From assembly GCF_016125575.1 (NCBI RefSeq), contig NZ_WGLM01000002.1, positions 186,001-250,000 of the forward strand: a stretch of DNA of 64,000 nt, in the 5' to 3' direction. The DNA is from Limimaricola sp. (lineage in GTDB: Bacteria > Pseudomonadota > Alphaproteobacteria > Rhodobacterales > Rhodobacteraceae). Positions 40,306 to 48,125 of the stretch are shown piece by piece; positions within the stretch are counted from its first letter, which is position 1; each line of letters starts with the position of its first letter. The position numbers and the translations under genes are program-made. Under the pieces are notes generated by a model, which was given only the letters and a program-made list of their open reading frames with translations, was not told the origin of the DNA and made no database searches.

Positions 40306-41826
40306 ATGACCGGCAAGGCTTCAACCAAGGCGCTGAACTTTTTGTCCCGGCTTCGCATTCCCGAGGGGCCGAAGGCCGGCGAGCTGATGAAGCTGGCGCC
40401 GTTTCAAAAGCGGTTCGTCCGGGGCGCGCTGGCGGATGGCGTGAACGTCGCCGTCCTGTCGATCGGGCGCGGCAATGCCAAGACGGCGCTGTCGGCCGGG
40501 GTCGCCTTGGGCGCGGTGATGGGGAAATGGGACGCGCAGCCTCGGCGGGAAATCCTGATCGCAGCGCGGACGCGGGATCAGGCGCGGATTGCCTTCGATT
40601 TCGTCGTCGGCTTCATTCGCGGGCTGGCCGAGGCCGAGCAGGAACAATTCACGGTGCGGCGCTCGCCCCGGCTGGAGATCGAATTCGAGGGCGACGGCGG
40701 CGGGCACGTGATCAGGGCGATTGCGGCCGATGGCAAGACGGCGCTCGGGTCCGCGCCGACGCTGGTCCTGATGGACGAGCGGGGACATTGGGCCAAGGAT
40801 CAGGGCGACGCCCTCGAACATGCCCTTCTCTCGGGCATGGGCAAGCGCGGCGGGCGGGCGCTGATCATCTCGACCAGCGCAGCCGATGACGCGCATCCGT
40901 TTTCCGTTTGGCTCGATCAGGATCAGCCGGGCGTCTACCGACAGGAACACCGGCCCGCGCCCGGCCTGCCTGCGGACGATATTGCCAGTCTGAAAGAGGC
41001 GAACCCCGGCGCCGAATTCGGGATCGGCTCTAACCTGGAATGGCTGCAAGGGCAGGCGCGGCGGGCGATTGCGCGGGGTGGATCGACGCTGACGAGCTTC
41101 CGGCTCTACAACCGCAACGAACGCGTTTCGGCGGAAACGCGCGACGTTTTGCTGACCGTAGACGAATGGCTGTCCTGCGAAGTTGACGCCTTGCCACCGC
41201 GCCAAGGCGGGGTTGTGATCGGGATCGACCTTGGCGGCAGTGCCAGCATGACCGCAGCGGCGTTCTACTGGCCCGTGACCGGCCGAGTCGAGGCGCGCGG
41301 GTGGTTCCCCTCGCAACCGGGACTTCTCGACCGTGGGCAAGCTGATGGCGTCGGAAGCCGATATTCCGAAATGAGCGAACGGGGCGAGCTCACAACGCTG
41401 GGCGCGGCAACGGTGCCAGTCGCGGCTTGGCTGGGCGAGATTCTGCGCCACGTCGAAGGCGAGCAGATTACGGCGCTGGTGGCTGACCGATACAAGCAGG
41501 CCGAACTTGGCGAGGCGATGGACCGGGCCGGGGTTCGGTGTCCGATCGTCTGGCGCGGCATGGGATTCCGCGATGGCGGCGAGGACTTGGAAAGGTTCCG
41601 GCGCGCGGTCTTTGACGGCAAGGTTCTTTCGGCGCCGTCGCTGCTGTTGCGGTCCGCATTCGCGGACGCGGTTTGCCTTCGCGACCCGGCGAACAACCTG
41701 AAATTGGCGAAGGCACGATCGCTGGGCCGGATCGACGCGGCGGCGGCAACCGTTCTGGCGGTGGCCGAGGGCGCCCGCGTGACGGCCCGCCCGGCGCGGG
41801 CGGGCGGGGGGCTGGCATGGCTGTGA
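40306..41826 (+). CDS. terL: terminase large subunit
   Basis: A 506-residue packaging motor. The ATPase domain has an atypical Walker A (SIGRGNAKTALSAG), as in many HK97-type terminases, and Walker B TLVLMDERGHW. The C-terminal nuclease domain has VIGIDLGGSASMTAAAFYW with a metal-binding Asp, and VADRYKQAELGEAM. TerL pumps DNA into the prohead through the portal. It is followed by an overlapping HNH gene. No small terminase gene is seen upstream. Confidence 0.9.
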   Translation: MTGKASTKALNFLSRLRIPEGPKAGELMKLAPFQKRFVRGALADGVNVAVLSIGRGNAKTALSAGVALGAVMGKWDAQPRREILIAARTRDQARIAFDFVVGFIRGLAEAEQEQFTVRRSPRLEIEFEGDGGGHVIRAIAADGKTALGSAPTLVLMDERGHWAKDQGDALEHALLSGMGKRGGRALIISTSAADDAHPFSVWLDQDQPGVYRQEHRPAPGLPADDIASLKEANPGAEFGIGSNLEWLQGQARRAIARGGSTLTSFRLYNRNERVSAETRDVLLTVDEWLSCEVDALPPRQGGVVIGIDLGGSASMTAAAFYWPVTGRVEARGWFPSQPGLLDRGQADGVGSRYSEMSERGELTTLGAATVPVAAWLGEILRHVEGEQITALVADRYKQAELGEAMDRAGVRCPIVWRGMGFRDGGEDLERFRRAVFDGKVLSAPSLLLRSAFADAVCLRDPANNLKLAKARSLGRIDAAAATVLAVAEGARVTARPARAGGGLAWL

Positions 41827-42128
41827 GTCGCAAGGACTACGCCGCGCACTCACGGCGCGTCACGAAATCGCCTCGCTGGAAGGCGCTGCGGATGCAGGCG
41901 CTGGACCGCGACGGCTGGCAATGCGTCCAGTGCGGCGAGCGCCGCCGGCTGGAAGTGGATCACATCCTGCCCGTCCGCGATCGGCCGGACCTCAGCTTTT
42001 CCCTGTCAAATCTCCAATGCCTATGCGGGCGGTGTCATTCGCGAAAGACGCGGATCGAGATCGGCCTGGGGCAACCAAATCCCGCCCGGCAGGCCTGGCG
42101 GCAACTGGTCCGAATGGGCCGTAATTGA
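41817..42128 (+). CDS. HNH endonuclease
   Basis: A 103-residue nuclease starting MAVSRKDYAAHSRRVTKSPRWKALR. Zinc pairs are CVQCGE and CGRCHSRK, and the HNH core is LEVDHILPVRDRPDLSF with NLQCLCGRCHSRKT. HNH proteins next to TerL stimulate terminase cleavage and are needed for packaging in HK97-type phages and in cf-PICIs. The start overlaps the terL end by 10 bp. Confidence 0.92.
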   Translation: MAVSRKDYAAHSRRVTKSPRWKALRMQALDRDGWQCVQCGERRRLEVDHILPVRDRPDLSFSLSNLQCLCGRCHSRKTRIEIGLGQPNPARQAWRQLVRMGRN

Positions 42129-42145
42129 GCAGAAAGGATGAACGA

Positions 42146-43414
42146 ATGCTCGAAAGTGTGAAGATCGCCCGGCGTCAGTCGGAAATCCGCCAGAGCCTTG
42201 CGGCCCTGGTCGGAAAAGAGAGCGCGACCGAAGACGAGGTGCGCAAGATCGAGGAGCTCGACCGGGAATTCCGGTCGAACGAAACCCGGTATCGGGGCGC
42301 CCTGATCGCTGAGGATCAGGAGCGGCGCGAGGCCGGCGACGAGCTGGAAACGCGAAGCGACAAGGAATGGGCCGAGATGATGGCCGGCTTCGAACTGCGC
42401 CAGGTCGCGCTTGCCCTGGACGAGGGCCGGCAGCTCGACGGCAAGACCGCGGAAATCGTGCAGGAACTGCGCGCCGCCGGCGGGTTCCGGGGTATCCCGG
42501 TCCCGTGGGCCGCGCTGGAACGCCGGGCCGGCGAGACCGTCGCCAGTGGCACGCCTGACCCGATCGGCACGCGGCCGATCATCGATCGCCTTTTCGCCCA
42601 GTCGGCGGCGTCCCGCATGGGCGCGCAGATGATCGCGATCGATTCCGGCGCGGTCGAATGGCCGGTGACGACTTCGAGCGTAGCGGCCGGTTGGGCCGAT
42701 GGCGAGACGGCGAGCGTGGCCGGCCCGAGCGTCTACGCGACGACCGATCGGCCCTTGAAGCCCGAGCAGACGCTGGGCATCACGATGAAGGTCACGCGCA
42801 AGGCGATGAAGCAAACGGGCAGCGCGCTGGAGGCGGCCATTCGCCGGGACATGAACGGCGCGATCGGCGAGGCGCTCGACAGGGCGATTTTCCTCGGTTC
42901 GGGCAGCTCGGGCGAGCCTTTGGGCGTGGTCGCCGGCGCGGCGACCTACGGCATCACGTCGACTGCCTTCGACGCCGCGGCGAGCTATTCGGCGTTCCGG
43001 GCGGCGTTCGTGAGGTTCATGATCGCATCGGCGGCAAGCTCGCCGGCCGAAGTGCGGGTGCTGATCCGGCCGGAGATTTGGGACTACCTCGACGGCACGA
43101 TCGCTTCCGGCAGCTCGACAACGTGGGAGTGGGATCGGCTTATCAAGGCGGTGGTCGCGGGCAACGTGACCATGAGCGCGAACGCCCTTGCCGCGCCGAC
43201 CGGCTCGCCCGCCGCGGCATCGGCATTGCTGACGACCACGGCCGGCGGCGTGCCGCCGATCTTCGTCGGGACGTGGGGCGCGATCGACATGATCCGCGAC
43301 CCCTATTCGGACGCGGCGTCGGGGGGCCTGCGGCTGACCGCGCTGGCGACGATGGACGTGACCGTCTCGCGGCCGGCTCAGCTCCAGCTCATCACTGGGC
43401 TTCAGGTGGCGTGA
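42146..43414 (+). CDS. HK97-family major capsid protein
   Basis: A 422-residue protein. Residues 1-100 are predicted coiled-coil (SVKIARRQSEIRQSL to RREAGDELE), the scaffolding delta domain that the protease removes. The HK97 fold follows, with AIDSGAVEWPVTTSSVAAGWADGETA, ITMKVTRKAMKQ and DMNGAIGEALDRAIFLGSG, and the P-domain LIRPEIWDYL. The ATG at 42146 has AAGGA upstream. Its stop overlaps the protease start (TGATG). Confidence 0.93.
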   Translation: MLESVKIARRQSEIRQSLAALVGKESATEDEVRKIEELDREFRSNETRYRGALIAEDQERREAGDELETRSDKEWAEMMAGFELRQVALALDEGRQLDGKTAEIVQELRAAGGFRGIPVPWAALERRAGETVASGTPDPIGTRPIIDRLFAQSAASRMGAQMIAIDSGAVEWPVTTSSVAAGWADGETASVAGPSVYATTDRPLKPEQTLGITMKVTRKAMKQTGSALEAAIRRDMNGAIGEALDRAIFLGSGSSGEPLGVVAGAATYGITSTAFDAAASYSAFRAAFVRFMIASAASSPAEVRVLIRPEIWDYLDGTIASGSSTTWEWDRLIKAVVAGNVTMSANALAAPTGSPAAASALLTTTAGGVPPIFVGTWGAIDMIRDPYSDAASGGLRLTALATMDVTVSRPAQLQLITGLQVA

Positions 43415-44028
43415 TGGAGCAAGGCGGCGCGATCGGAGAGTTGGAACTCCGCCGGAAGGCCCGCGACGGATCGCGCCGCCTTCGCGGGAAATTTCCCTAT
43501 AAAAAAAGGGCAATCCTGAGCGATGGGGGCCGCACCGGCCGGCCGCGTAAGGAAGAATTCGCGCCTCATGCTTTCGCGTGGCGCATCAATCAACCGGATC
43601 AGGATATTCATCTCCTGATCGGGCACGACTACGGCAAACCGTTGGCGTCGCGCAGCGCCGGGACGCTGGAAATTCACGACGCGGCCGACGCGGTTATTTT
43701 CGACGCGACGATCACGCCAGAGCTGCAAGGCGCTCAGTATGTCCAAGATTTCTTCGCGGGTTTTGTTGCCGGTCTGATCGGGGGAATTTCGCCGGGATTT
43801 CGCATCCCGCCCGAGAGGGTGGCGCCCAAGGCCGAGGTGACGACCGAAGAACCGCCGTCCGAGGGGATGGCACTGATCCGGACGATATTCGAGGCGCTTC
43901 TCTATGAATTCAGCATGGTGACGGTGCCGGCCTACAAAGACACCACGGTTGAGGAACGCGGCGGCCTGATCCTGCCGCCCGATCCGGCCGAGGGCTTGCG
44001 GCGATCTCTCACGCGATGGAGGGCCTGA
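43414..44028 (+). CDS. HK97-family prohead protease
   Basis: A 204-residue serine protease with the herpesvirus-like fold. The predicted catalytic His is residue 71 (LIGHDYGKPLASRS) and Ser is residue 126 (GISPGFRI). The motif AGTLEIHDAADAVIFDATI is conserved in the family. It would remove the capsid delta domain during prohead maturation. It overlaps the capsid gene by one base (TGATG), an unusual order, since the protease normally precedes the capsid gene. Confidence 0.92.
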   Translation: MEQGGAIGELELRRKARDGSRRLRGKFPYKKRAILSDGGRTGRPRKEEFAPHAFAWRINQPDQDIHLLIGHDYGKPLASRSAGTLEIHDAADAVIFDATITPELQGAQYVQDFFAGFVAGLIGGISPGFRIPPERVAPKAEVTTEEPPSEGMALIRTIFEALLYEFSMVTVPAYKDTTVEERGGLILPPDPAEGLRRSLTRWRA

Positions 44029-44029
44029 C

Positions 44030-44584
44030 ATGACGACGACAATCAGTGAAACCGAGGCGGCTCCGATCGCCTATCCTGACCCGCCGGCGGGCCTGTCCAC
44101 GGCTGCGGCGGCGCTCGATCCTGACGCAATCTGGGCGCGGATCGAAGCCTATATCACGACGCGTTGGACGGCGCGCGATGTGGTCTGGGTGGTCGAGGGC
44201 GCGGGGCTTTGGGCGCCGCCCCTGACGCCCGCGACGGTGGCGACTGTCGAGGTTTGGGCCGACGGCGCCTGGAGCGCGGTCACGCCCGAGGCTTCGCCGG
44301 TGGGCGGCTACGATTTCGCGGACGATAGCTGGTATCGCGTCACCGCCAGCGTCGGCGGCGGGACCGTTCCGGCCGCGGTCCTGGAGGCGTTCCGGCGGCT
44401 GGCCGAGTATTCTGCCGCGATCGGCGATTTCGGCATGATGCAGGGCAAAGCGGGGTCAAACTCGTTCACCGGAAAGGTCGGAGAGATCGAGGCCAGCGGG
44501 ACGCGGGCGCCAATGTGGGCGGCGCGGGCGCTGCAACAATCCGGCGCGGCAGACCTGCTGCGCCGCTATCGGAGGGCTCAGTGA
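44030..44584 (+). CDS. gp6-like head-tail connector protein
   Basis: A 184-residue protein, starting one base after the protease stop. It has helical segments PAAVLEAFRRLAEYSAAIGDF and WAARALQQSGAADLLRRYRR around a beta-rich middle, a pattern fitting HK97 gp6-type adaptor proteins. The assignment rests on size, position between protease and portal, and this pattern; there is no sequence motif. Its stop overlaps the portal start (TGATG). Confidence 0.6.
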   Translation: MTTTISETEAAPIAYPDPPAGLSTAAAALDPDAIWARIEAYITTRWTARDVVWVVEGAGLWAPPLTPATVATVEVWADGAWSAVTPEASPVGGYDFADDSWYRVTASVGGGTVPAAVLEAFRRLAEYSAAIGDFGMMQGKAGSNSFTGKVGEIEASGTRAPMWAARALQQSGAADLLRRYRRAQ

Positions 44585-45654
44585 TGTGGCCATTTCGCAA
44601 GCAAAAAAACGAAACTCGGGCCAGCGGGACCGGTTACACTGCGGCAATCATGGCGGCGCGCGAAAGCTACATCGCCGGCGCCGCGGGCGTGGGCGAGCTG
44701 ACCGGGGCGGTGCAGACATGTGTGGGCTTGTGGGAAAGCGGCCTAGCCCTTGCCGATGTGCAGGGCACCGACCTGCTGACCCGCGCCGCGATGGCGATTG
44801 CCGCACGCGGGCTGGCCCTGCGGGGCGAGGCGGTGTTCCTGATCCGAGAAACGGGCCTGGTGCCGGTGTCCGACTGGGAGGTTTCGACCCGCGACGGCGT
44901 GCCGCGCGCGTATCGCCTGAGCTTGTCCGACGCCGGCGGCGGCCGGTCGCAGACGGCCCTTGCGGCCGAGGTGCTTCACTTTCGGCACGGCAGCGACGCG
45001 ACGGCGCCATGGACCGGCACGGCGCCGCTGCGCCGCGCGCAACTGACGGCCGGCATGTTGCAGGCGATCGAGGCCGCGCTCGCCGAAGTCTACGCGGACG
45101 CGCCGCTTGGCAGCCAGATCGTGCCCTACCCGGAGGCGACGGAACCTGAGAAAGAGCGCCTCGGCCGGGCGTTCCGGGGCAGCCGGGGGCGCGTGATCCT
45201 GCGCGAATCCGTCCAAGTCTCGGCGGCCGGCGGCCCGGCGCCGATGCAGGATTGGCAACCGCGCGACCTGTCCCCCGACCTCTCGAAGTCGCTGACAAGA
45301 GAGCACCTTGCCGGGGCGCGAGATTCGATTTGCGGGGTGTTCGGCGTCCTGCCGGCGCTTCTTAATCCGGCCACTACAGGGCCTATGGTGAGAGAAGCGC
45401 AAAGACACCTTGCGACGTGGGCCCTCCAACCGATTGCCATGCGCATCGCGGAAGAGGCCAGCGCCAAGCTGGGCGGCGAGGTGATGGTTGACACGCTGCG
45501 CCCGCTTCAAGCTTTTGATGTCGGCGGCCGAGCGCGGGCGCTGGGGGCGCTCATCACGGCGATGTCGGACGCGAAGGCGGCCGGGATCGAGGGCGAGGCG
45601 CTTAACAAACTGCTAACGCTGGTGAATTGGGGCGAGGGCGACCACGCCGCCTGA
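44584..45654 (+). CDS. phage portal protein (HK97 family)
   Basis: A 356-residue protein. The region TREHLAGARDSICGVFGVLPALLNP is the conserved portal stem/crown sequence with PALLNPATTGPMVREAQRHLATWALQP, matching HK97-type portals. The start at 44584 overlaps the previous stop. It is shorter than the common 400-450 residues, as in small satellite portals. The dodecameric portal is the DNA entry channel and terminase docking site. Confidence 0.88.
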   Translation: MWPFRKQKNETRASGTGYTAAIMAARESYIAGAAGVGELTGAVQTCVGLWESGLALADVQGTDLLTRAAMAIAARGLALRGEAVFLIRETGLVPVSDWEVSTRDGVPRAYRLSLSDAGGGRSQTALAAEVLHFRHGSDATAPWTGTAPLRRAQLTAGMLQAIEAALAEVYADAPLGSQIVPYPEATEPEKERLGRAFRGSRGRVILRESVQVSAAGGPAPMQDWQPRDLSPDLSKSLTREHLAGARDSICGVFGVLPALLNPATTGPMVREAQRHLATWALQPIAMRIAEEASAKLGGEVMVDTLRPLQAFDVGGRARALGALITAMSDAKAAGIEGEALNKLLTLVNWGEGDHAA

Positions 45655-45660
45655 GACGGG

Positions 45661-45674
45661 CAGGGCGCGCCCTG
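45661..45674. repeat. 14-bp perfect palindrome after the portal gene
   Basis: CAGGGCG and CGCCCTG are perfect inverted arms with no spacer. The palindrome lies 6 bp after the portal stop. Purpose unknown. Confidence 0.4.
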
Positions 45675-45797
45675 GGCTCATCTGCCGCCCGAAGCGCCCC
45701 GGCAAGTCGGGAAGTGCCGTTACAACACCGACAAGGCGCGGCTGGCTTCCTACCGGCGTGGCGCGGGCGGCGGGCGGGTTGCAGCGCAGCGCCGCCG

Positions 45798-45825
45798 GGG
45801 GCCGGTCCGAAAAAGGGCCGGCCCC
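45798..45825. terminator. terminator between portal and the convergent repressor gene
   Basis: GGGGCCGG (45798-45805) and CCGGCCCC (45818-45825) form an 8-bp stem with a 12-nt loop that contains AAAAA. On the plus strand it is followed by TACTTCTTTC. It ends at the stop codon of the XRE gene on the other strand, so it can stop both transcripts. Confidence 0.6.
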
Positions 45826-46049
45826 TACTTCTTTCGGAGGGCGACGCCGGGACCGTTGCCGTTTTCGGGCGTGAAGACGACGCCCGCCCCTTCAAGGGCG
45901 GCGCGGATCGCGGCGACGGTCGCTTCTCGCAAGTTTTCGCCGCGCTCAAACCTAGCGACTGTATCGGGTGAAACGCCCGCCAGTTGCGCAAGATCGCGGA
46001 CACCTAGGCCAGTTGCCGCGCGGGCCATTTTGCATTGCGTTGCGTTCAT
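45825..46049 (-). CDS. XRE-family repressor-like regulator
   Basis: A 74-residue helix-turn-helix protein (KMARAATGLGVRDLAQLAGVSPDTVARFERGENLREATVAAIRAALEGAGVVF). It is the only element gene on the minus strand and is divergent from the control genes, with two operator-like sites between them. It is a plausible lysogeny-type repressor. Confidence 0.85.
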   Translation of the reverse strand: MNATQCKMARAATGLGVRDLAQLAGVSPDTVARFERGENLREATVAAIRAALEGAGVVFTPENGNGPGVALRKK

Positions 46050-46050
46050 A

Positions 46051-46067
46051 TCGTAACCACGTTCTGA
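46051..46067. promoter_or_regulatory. operator site 1 in the XRE divergent region
   Basis: TCGTAAC, three bases, GTTCTGA. The arms match as inverted repeats with two mismatches and match site 2. It lies directly upstream of the XRE start (46049), where it could block XRE transcription. Confidence 0.6.
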
Positions 46068-46073
46068 AATAGC

Positions 46074-46102
46074 TTGACCGTTTCAGGGCCATGTCGTATC
46101 GT
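46074..46102 (+). promoter_or_regulatory. promoter of the integrase-side control genes
   Basis: TTGACC (46074-46079) and TATCGT (46097-46102) are spaced by 17 bp, a good sigma70-type pair. It is 34 bp upstream of the 46137 gene. Its -10 box overlaps operator site 2. Confidence 0.55.
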
Positions 46103-46115
46103 AACGATGTTATGA
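46099..46115. promoter_or_regulatory. operator site 2 in the XRE divergent region
   Basis: TCGTAAC, GAT, GTTATGA. The arms are inverted repeats with one mismatch. Together with site 1 the consensus is TCGTAAC-N3-GTT(A/C)TGA, with centres 48 bp apart. It overlaps the -10 box of the rightward promoter. Confidence 0.65.
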
Positions 46116-46136
46116 AACATAAGCAAGGACTACACA

Positions 46137-46355
46137 ATGACGAACCCGCATGACATTCCCGCCGACGCGCTTGAGCTTCTCGAAGACATCCGCATGCAGG
46201 CCGTCCACCTCAATGAGATGTTGTTCGCCGTAGATTTTATGGACAACTGCGCGCAGGACGAAATCAAGGTCAGAAGCGCCACAACGTCGCTGATCATGAT
46301 CGCCAAGTCGCTCAGCGAGAAGTTGCTGGCCGACCTTGACCGGGTAGCCGGATGA
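46137..46355 (+). CDS. small protein of unknown function
   Basis: A 72-residue acidic helical protein (MTNPHDIPADALELLEDIRMQAVHLNEML). No family is recognised. It has AAGCAAGGAC upstream as a ribosome binding site. It is the first gene downstream of the operator-controlled promoter and therefore a likely early or control gene of the element. Confidence 0.65.
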   Translation: MTNPHDIPADALELLEDIRMQAVHLNEMLFAVDFMDNCAQDEIKVRSATTSLIMIAKSLSEKLLADLDRVAG

Positions 46356-46386
46356 GCGCGGTCAGTCTGGCGCGGAACAATCCCGG

Positions 46387-46422
46387 TTGACGTGTTGCGC
46401 CTCTCACGCTATGTCTGTGAGA
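46387..46422 (+). promoter_or_regulatory. promoter with overlapping dyad upstream of the HTH gene
   Basis: TTGACG (46387-46392), 17-bp spacer, TATGTC (46410-46415). The dyad TCTCAC (46402-46407) and GTGAGA (46417-46422) straddles the -10 box, as an operator would. It lies 27 bp upstream of the HTH gene start. Confidence 0.55.
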
Positions 46423-46448
46423 AATCAATCACGACGAAGGACGATTAC

Positions 46449-46874
46449 ATGAATTCCGCTAATTTTGCCGAACGACTGGGGGTTTCGCAAGACAACCTCC
46501 GAGACTGGCGCCGCCGCGGCGTATCGCTTGGTGGCGCTGCGGTGAACGGCCGGGTTGATTTTTCCGACTTCGACCTGATCGCCGCGCGCGTCATGATTAA
46601 CCTGGCCCGCGCGGCCTTCGACCTGCCTGACGCATGGCGCGCGGCGACCGTAGTCGCGCCGTGGGTGGCTTCCGCGCTCAACGTCAAGGTGCCCACCGAT
46701 CGGAACGTGACCGCGAGCGGCGAGCGTCCGCGATTCGCCGTGAAGACGCCCGCCGGCGTGCACCTGCGTGCCAGTTTGGAAACGCTGGCCGATCTGGATT
46801 TTTCTGTTGCCTCAGTGATCCTGATCGACCGCGTGACCGACGCGGTTCGCGCCGAAATGGAGGCCGACGACTGA
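46449..46874 (+). CDS. helix-turn-helix DNA-binding protein
   Basis: A 141-residue protein. The N-terminus (NFAERLGVSQDNLRDWRRRGVSLGG) is a MerR-like helix-turn-helix that resembles excisionase/AlpA-type regulators. The rest has no recognised domain. AAGGA precedes the ATG at 46449. In satellites such genes control integrase/excision and replication. Its stop overlaps the next start (TGATG). Confidence 0.7.
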   Translation: MNSANFAERLGVSQDNLRDWRRRGVSLGGAAVNGRVDFSDFDLIAARVMINLARAAFDLPDAWRAATVVAPWVASALNVKVPTDRNVTASGERPRFAVKTPAGVHLRASLETLADLDFSVASVILIDRVTDAVRAEMEADD

Positions 46875-47053
46875 TGGCCCAGCCGCGCGCCGCATTGAAG
46901 CAATCCGACCTGACCCGCTACGCCAAGGCGATGCGGGCGGCTGGAATTGCCGAGTGGCGCGTGGAGGTGCAGCCGGGAGGCAAGGTTACGATCATCGCCG
47001 GAAAGCTGGACGAGAAGCAGGCCGGTCCCGATCCCGACGAGCTGCTCAAATGA
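46874..47053 (+). CDS. small protein upstream of the integrase
   Basis: A 59-residue protein (MAQPRAALKQSDLTRYAKAMRAAGIAEWRVEVQPGGKVTI...). A helix and a short beta hairpin are predicted. It overlaps both neighbours (TGATG and ATGA), so it is co-translated with the integrase. A directionality role is possible but not shown. Confidence 0.65.
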   Translation: MAQPRAALKQSDLTRYAKAMRAAGIAEWRVEVQPGGKVTIIAGKLDEKQAGPDPDELLK

Positions 47054-48105
47054 GGCGGCGCAACCGATTCCCCGGCGTCCGCAAGAACGTGGTCAAGGGC
47101 CGCGTTTACTGGCGTTTCGAGGCCGGCGATTTCCGGTGTAACCTGCCCGGCCCGTATGGCGGCCCCGAGTTTCTGGCGGCCTATGAGGCGGCCTTGGAGG
47201 GTGCGAGGGCGCCGCGCTCGACGGCCGAACCTGACACGGTGGCATGGCTGATCGAGCAATACCTGGGCAGCCTGAAATTTGCCAATTTGTCGCCGTCTCG
47301 CAAGCGCAGCATCCGGGGCGAACTGGACTGGTTGCGCGAGACTGCTGGCAAGTATCATTTCGCCCGCCTTGAGGTGCGGCACGTCGAAGCCCTCATGGCC
47401 AAGAAGGCCGGCCCGACCGCGGCGAACACCGTCAAGAAAAACATGTCGATGCTGTTCAATTTCGCGGCAAAGAAGCTGGGATACATCGGCCCGAACCCGG
47501 CAAAATTTGCCGAGCGCATGAAGGTCAATCCGGACGGCTACCACACCTGGACCGATGCAGAGGTTGACCGTTTCCTAGCCCGCCACGGTGCCGGATCGAC
47601 GGCGCGACTGGCGGTGCTGTTGGCCCTGAACACGGGCATGGCGCGGCAAGACCTGTGCCGCGTCGGCTGGCAGCACGTCAGCGCCGGCCGGATTGCCTAC
47701 AAGCGTGGCAAGACGAGCGTCGCGGCCGATCTGCCGATCCTGCCCGACCTGGCGGCCGAACTTGCGCTGATCCCGTCCGGGCGGCTGCTATTCCTCACGC
47801 ACGGCGACGGGAAGCCATACAAGCCCGAGACGCTGGGAAACTGGTTCCGAGACCGGTGCAGAGAGGCAGGCGTGCCGGGTTCGCTGCATGGTCTGCGCAA
47901 GGCCGGCGCGACCCGCCTCGCCGATGCCGGTGCCTCGAATTGGGAAATCGCGTCATACCTCGCACACGCCGACACAAAGCAGGCGGACGTTTACACGAAG
48001 AAGGCGAACCGCGCCAAGCTGGCGGATTCAGGGTTCGCCAAGCTCTCCAACGTGTCCAACTTTCCCGATCCGTTGGACAGAAAGGCAGGAAAAGGCAATG
48101 AATAA
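47050..48105 (+). CDS. int: tyrosine-type integrase
   Basis: A 351-residue phage-type integrase. The N-terminus (RNRFPGVRKNVVKGRVYWRFEAG) is an arm-binding domain. The catalytic residues are Arg199 (NTGMARQDLCRVGW), His280 and Arg283 (HGLRKAGATR), His306 (LAHADT) and Tyr315 (DVYTKKAN). Its stop is 20 bp from the tRNA-Glu 3' end. It would recombine attP with the tRNA attB. Confidence 0.95.
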   Translation: MRRRNRFPGVRKNVVKGRVYWRFEAGDFRCNLPGPYGGPEFLAAYEAALEGARAPRSTAEPDTVAWLIEQYLGSLKFANLSPSRKRSIRGELDWLRETAGKYHFARLEVRHVEALMAKKAGPTAANTVKKNMSMLFNFAAKKLGYIGPNPAKFAERMKVNPDGYHTWTDAEVDRFLARHGAGSTARLAVLLALNTGMARQDLCRVGWQHVSAGRIAYKRGKTSVAADLPILPDLAAELALIPSGRLLFLTHGDGKPYKPETLGNWFRDRCREAGVPGSLHGLRKAGATRLADAGASNWEIASYLAHADTKQADVYTKKANRAKLADSGFAKLSNVSNFPDPLDRKAGKGNE

Positions 48106-48125
48106 CAATAGCTTAGCGGAAGAAA

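Noticed and set aside
40070-40309. Possible small gene starting MSKVQLGCNPRCNPPCNGG.
   Set aside because: Its Cys/Pro/Gly composition is produced by the GGTGCAAC repeats; no family or codon bias supports it. The region is better read as a repeat cluster.
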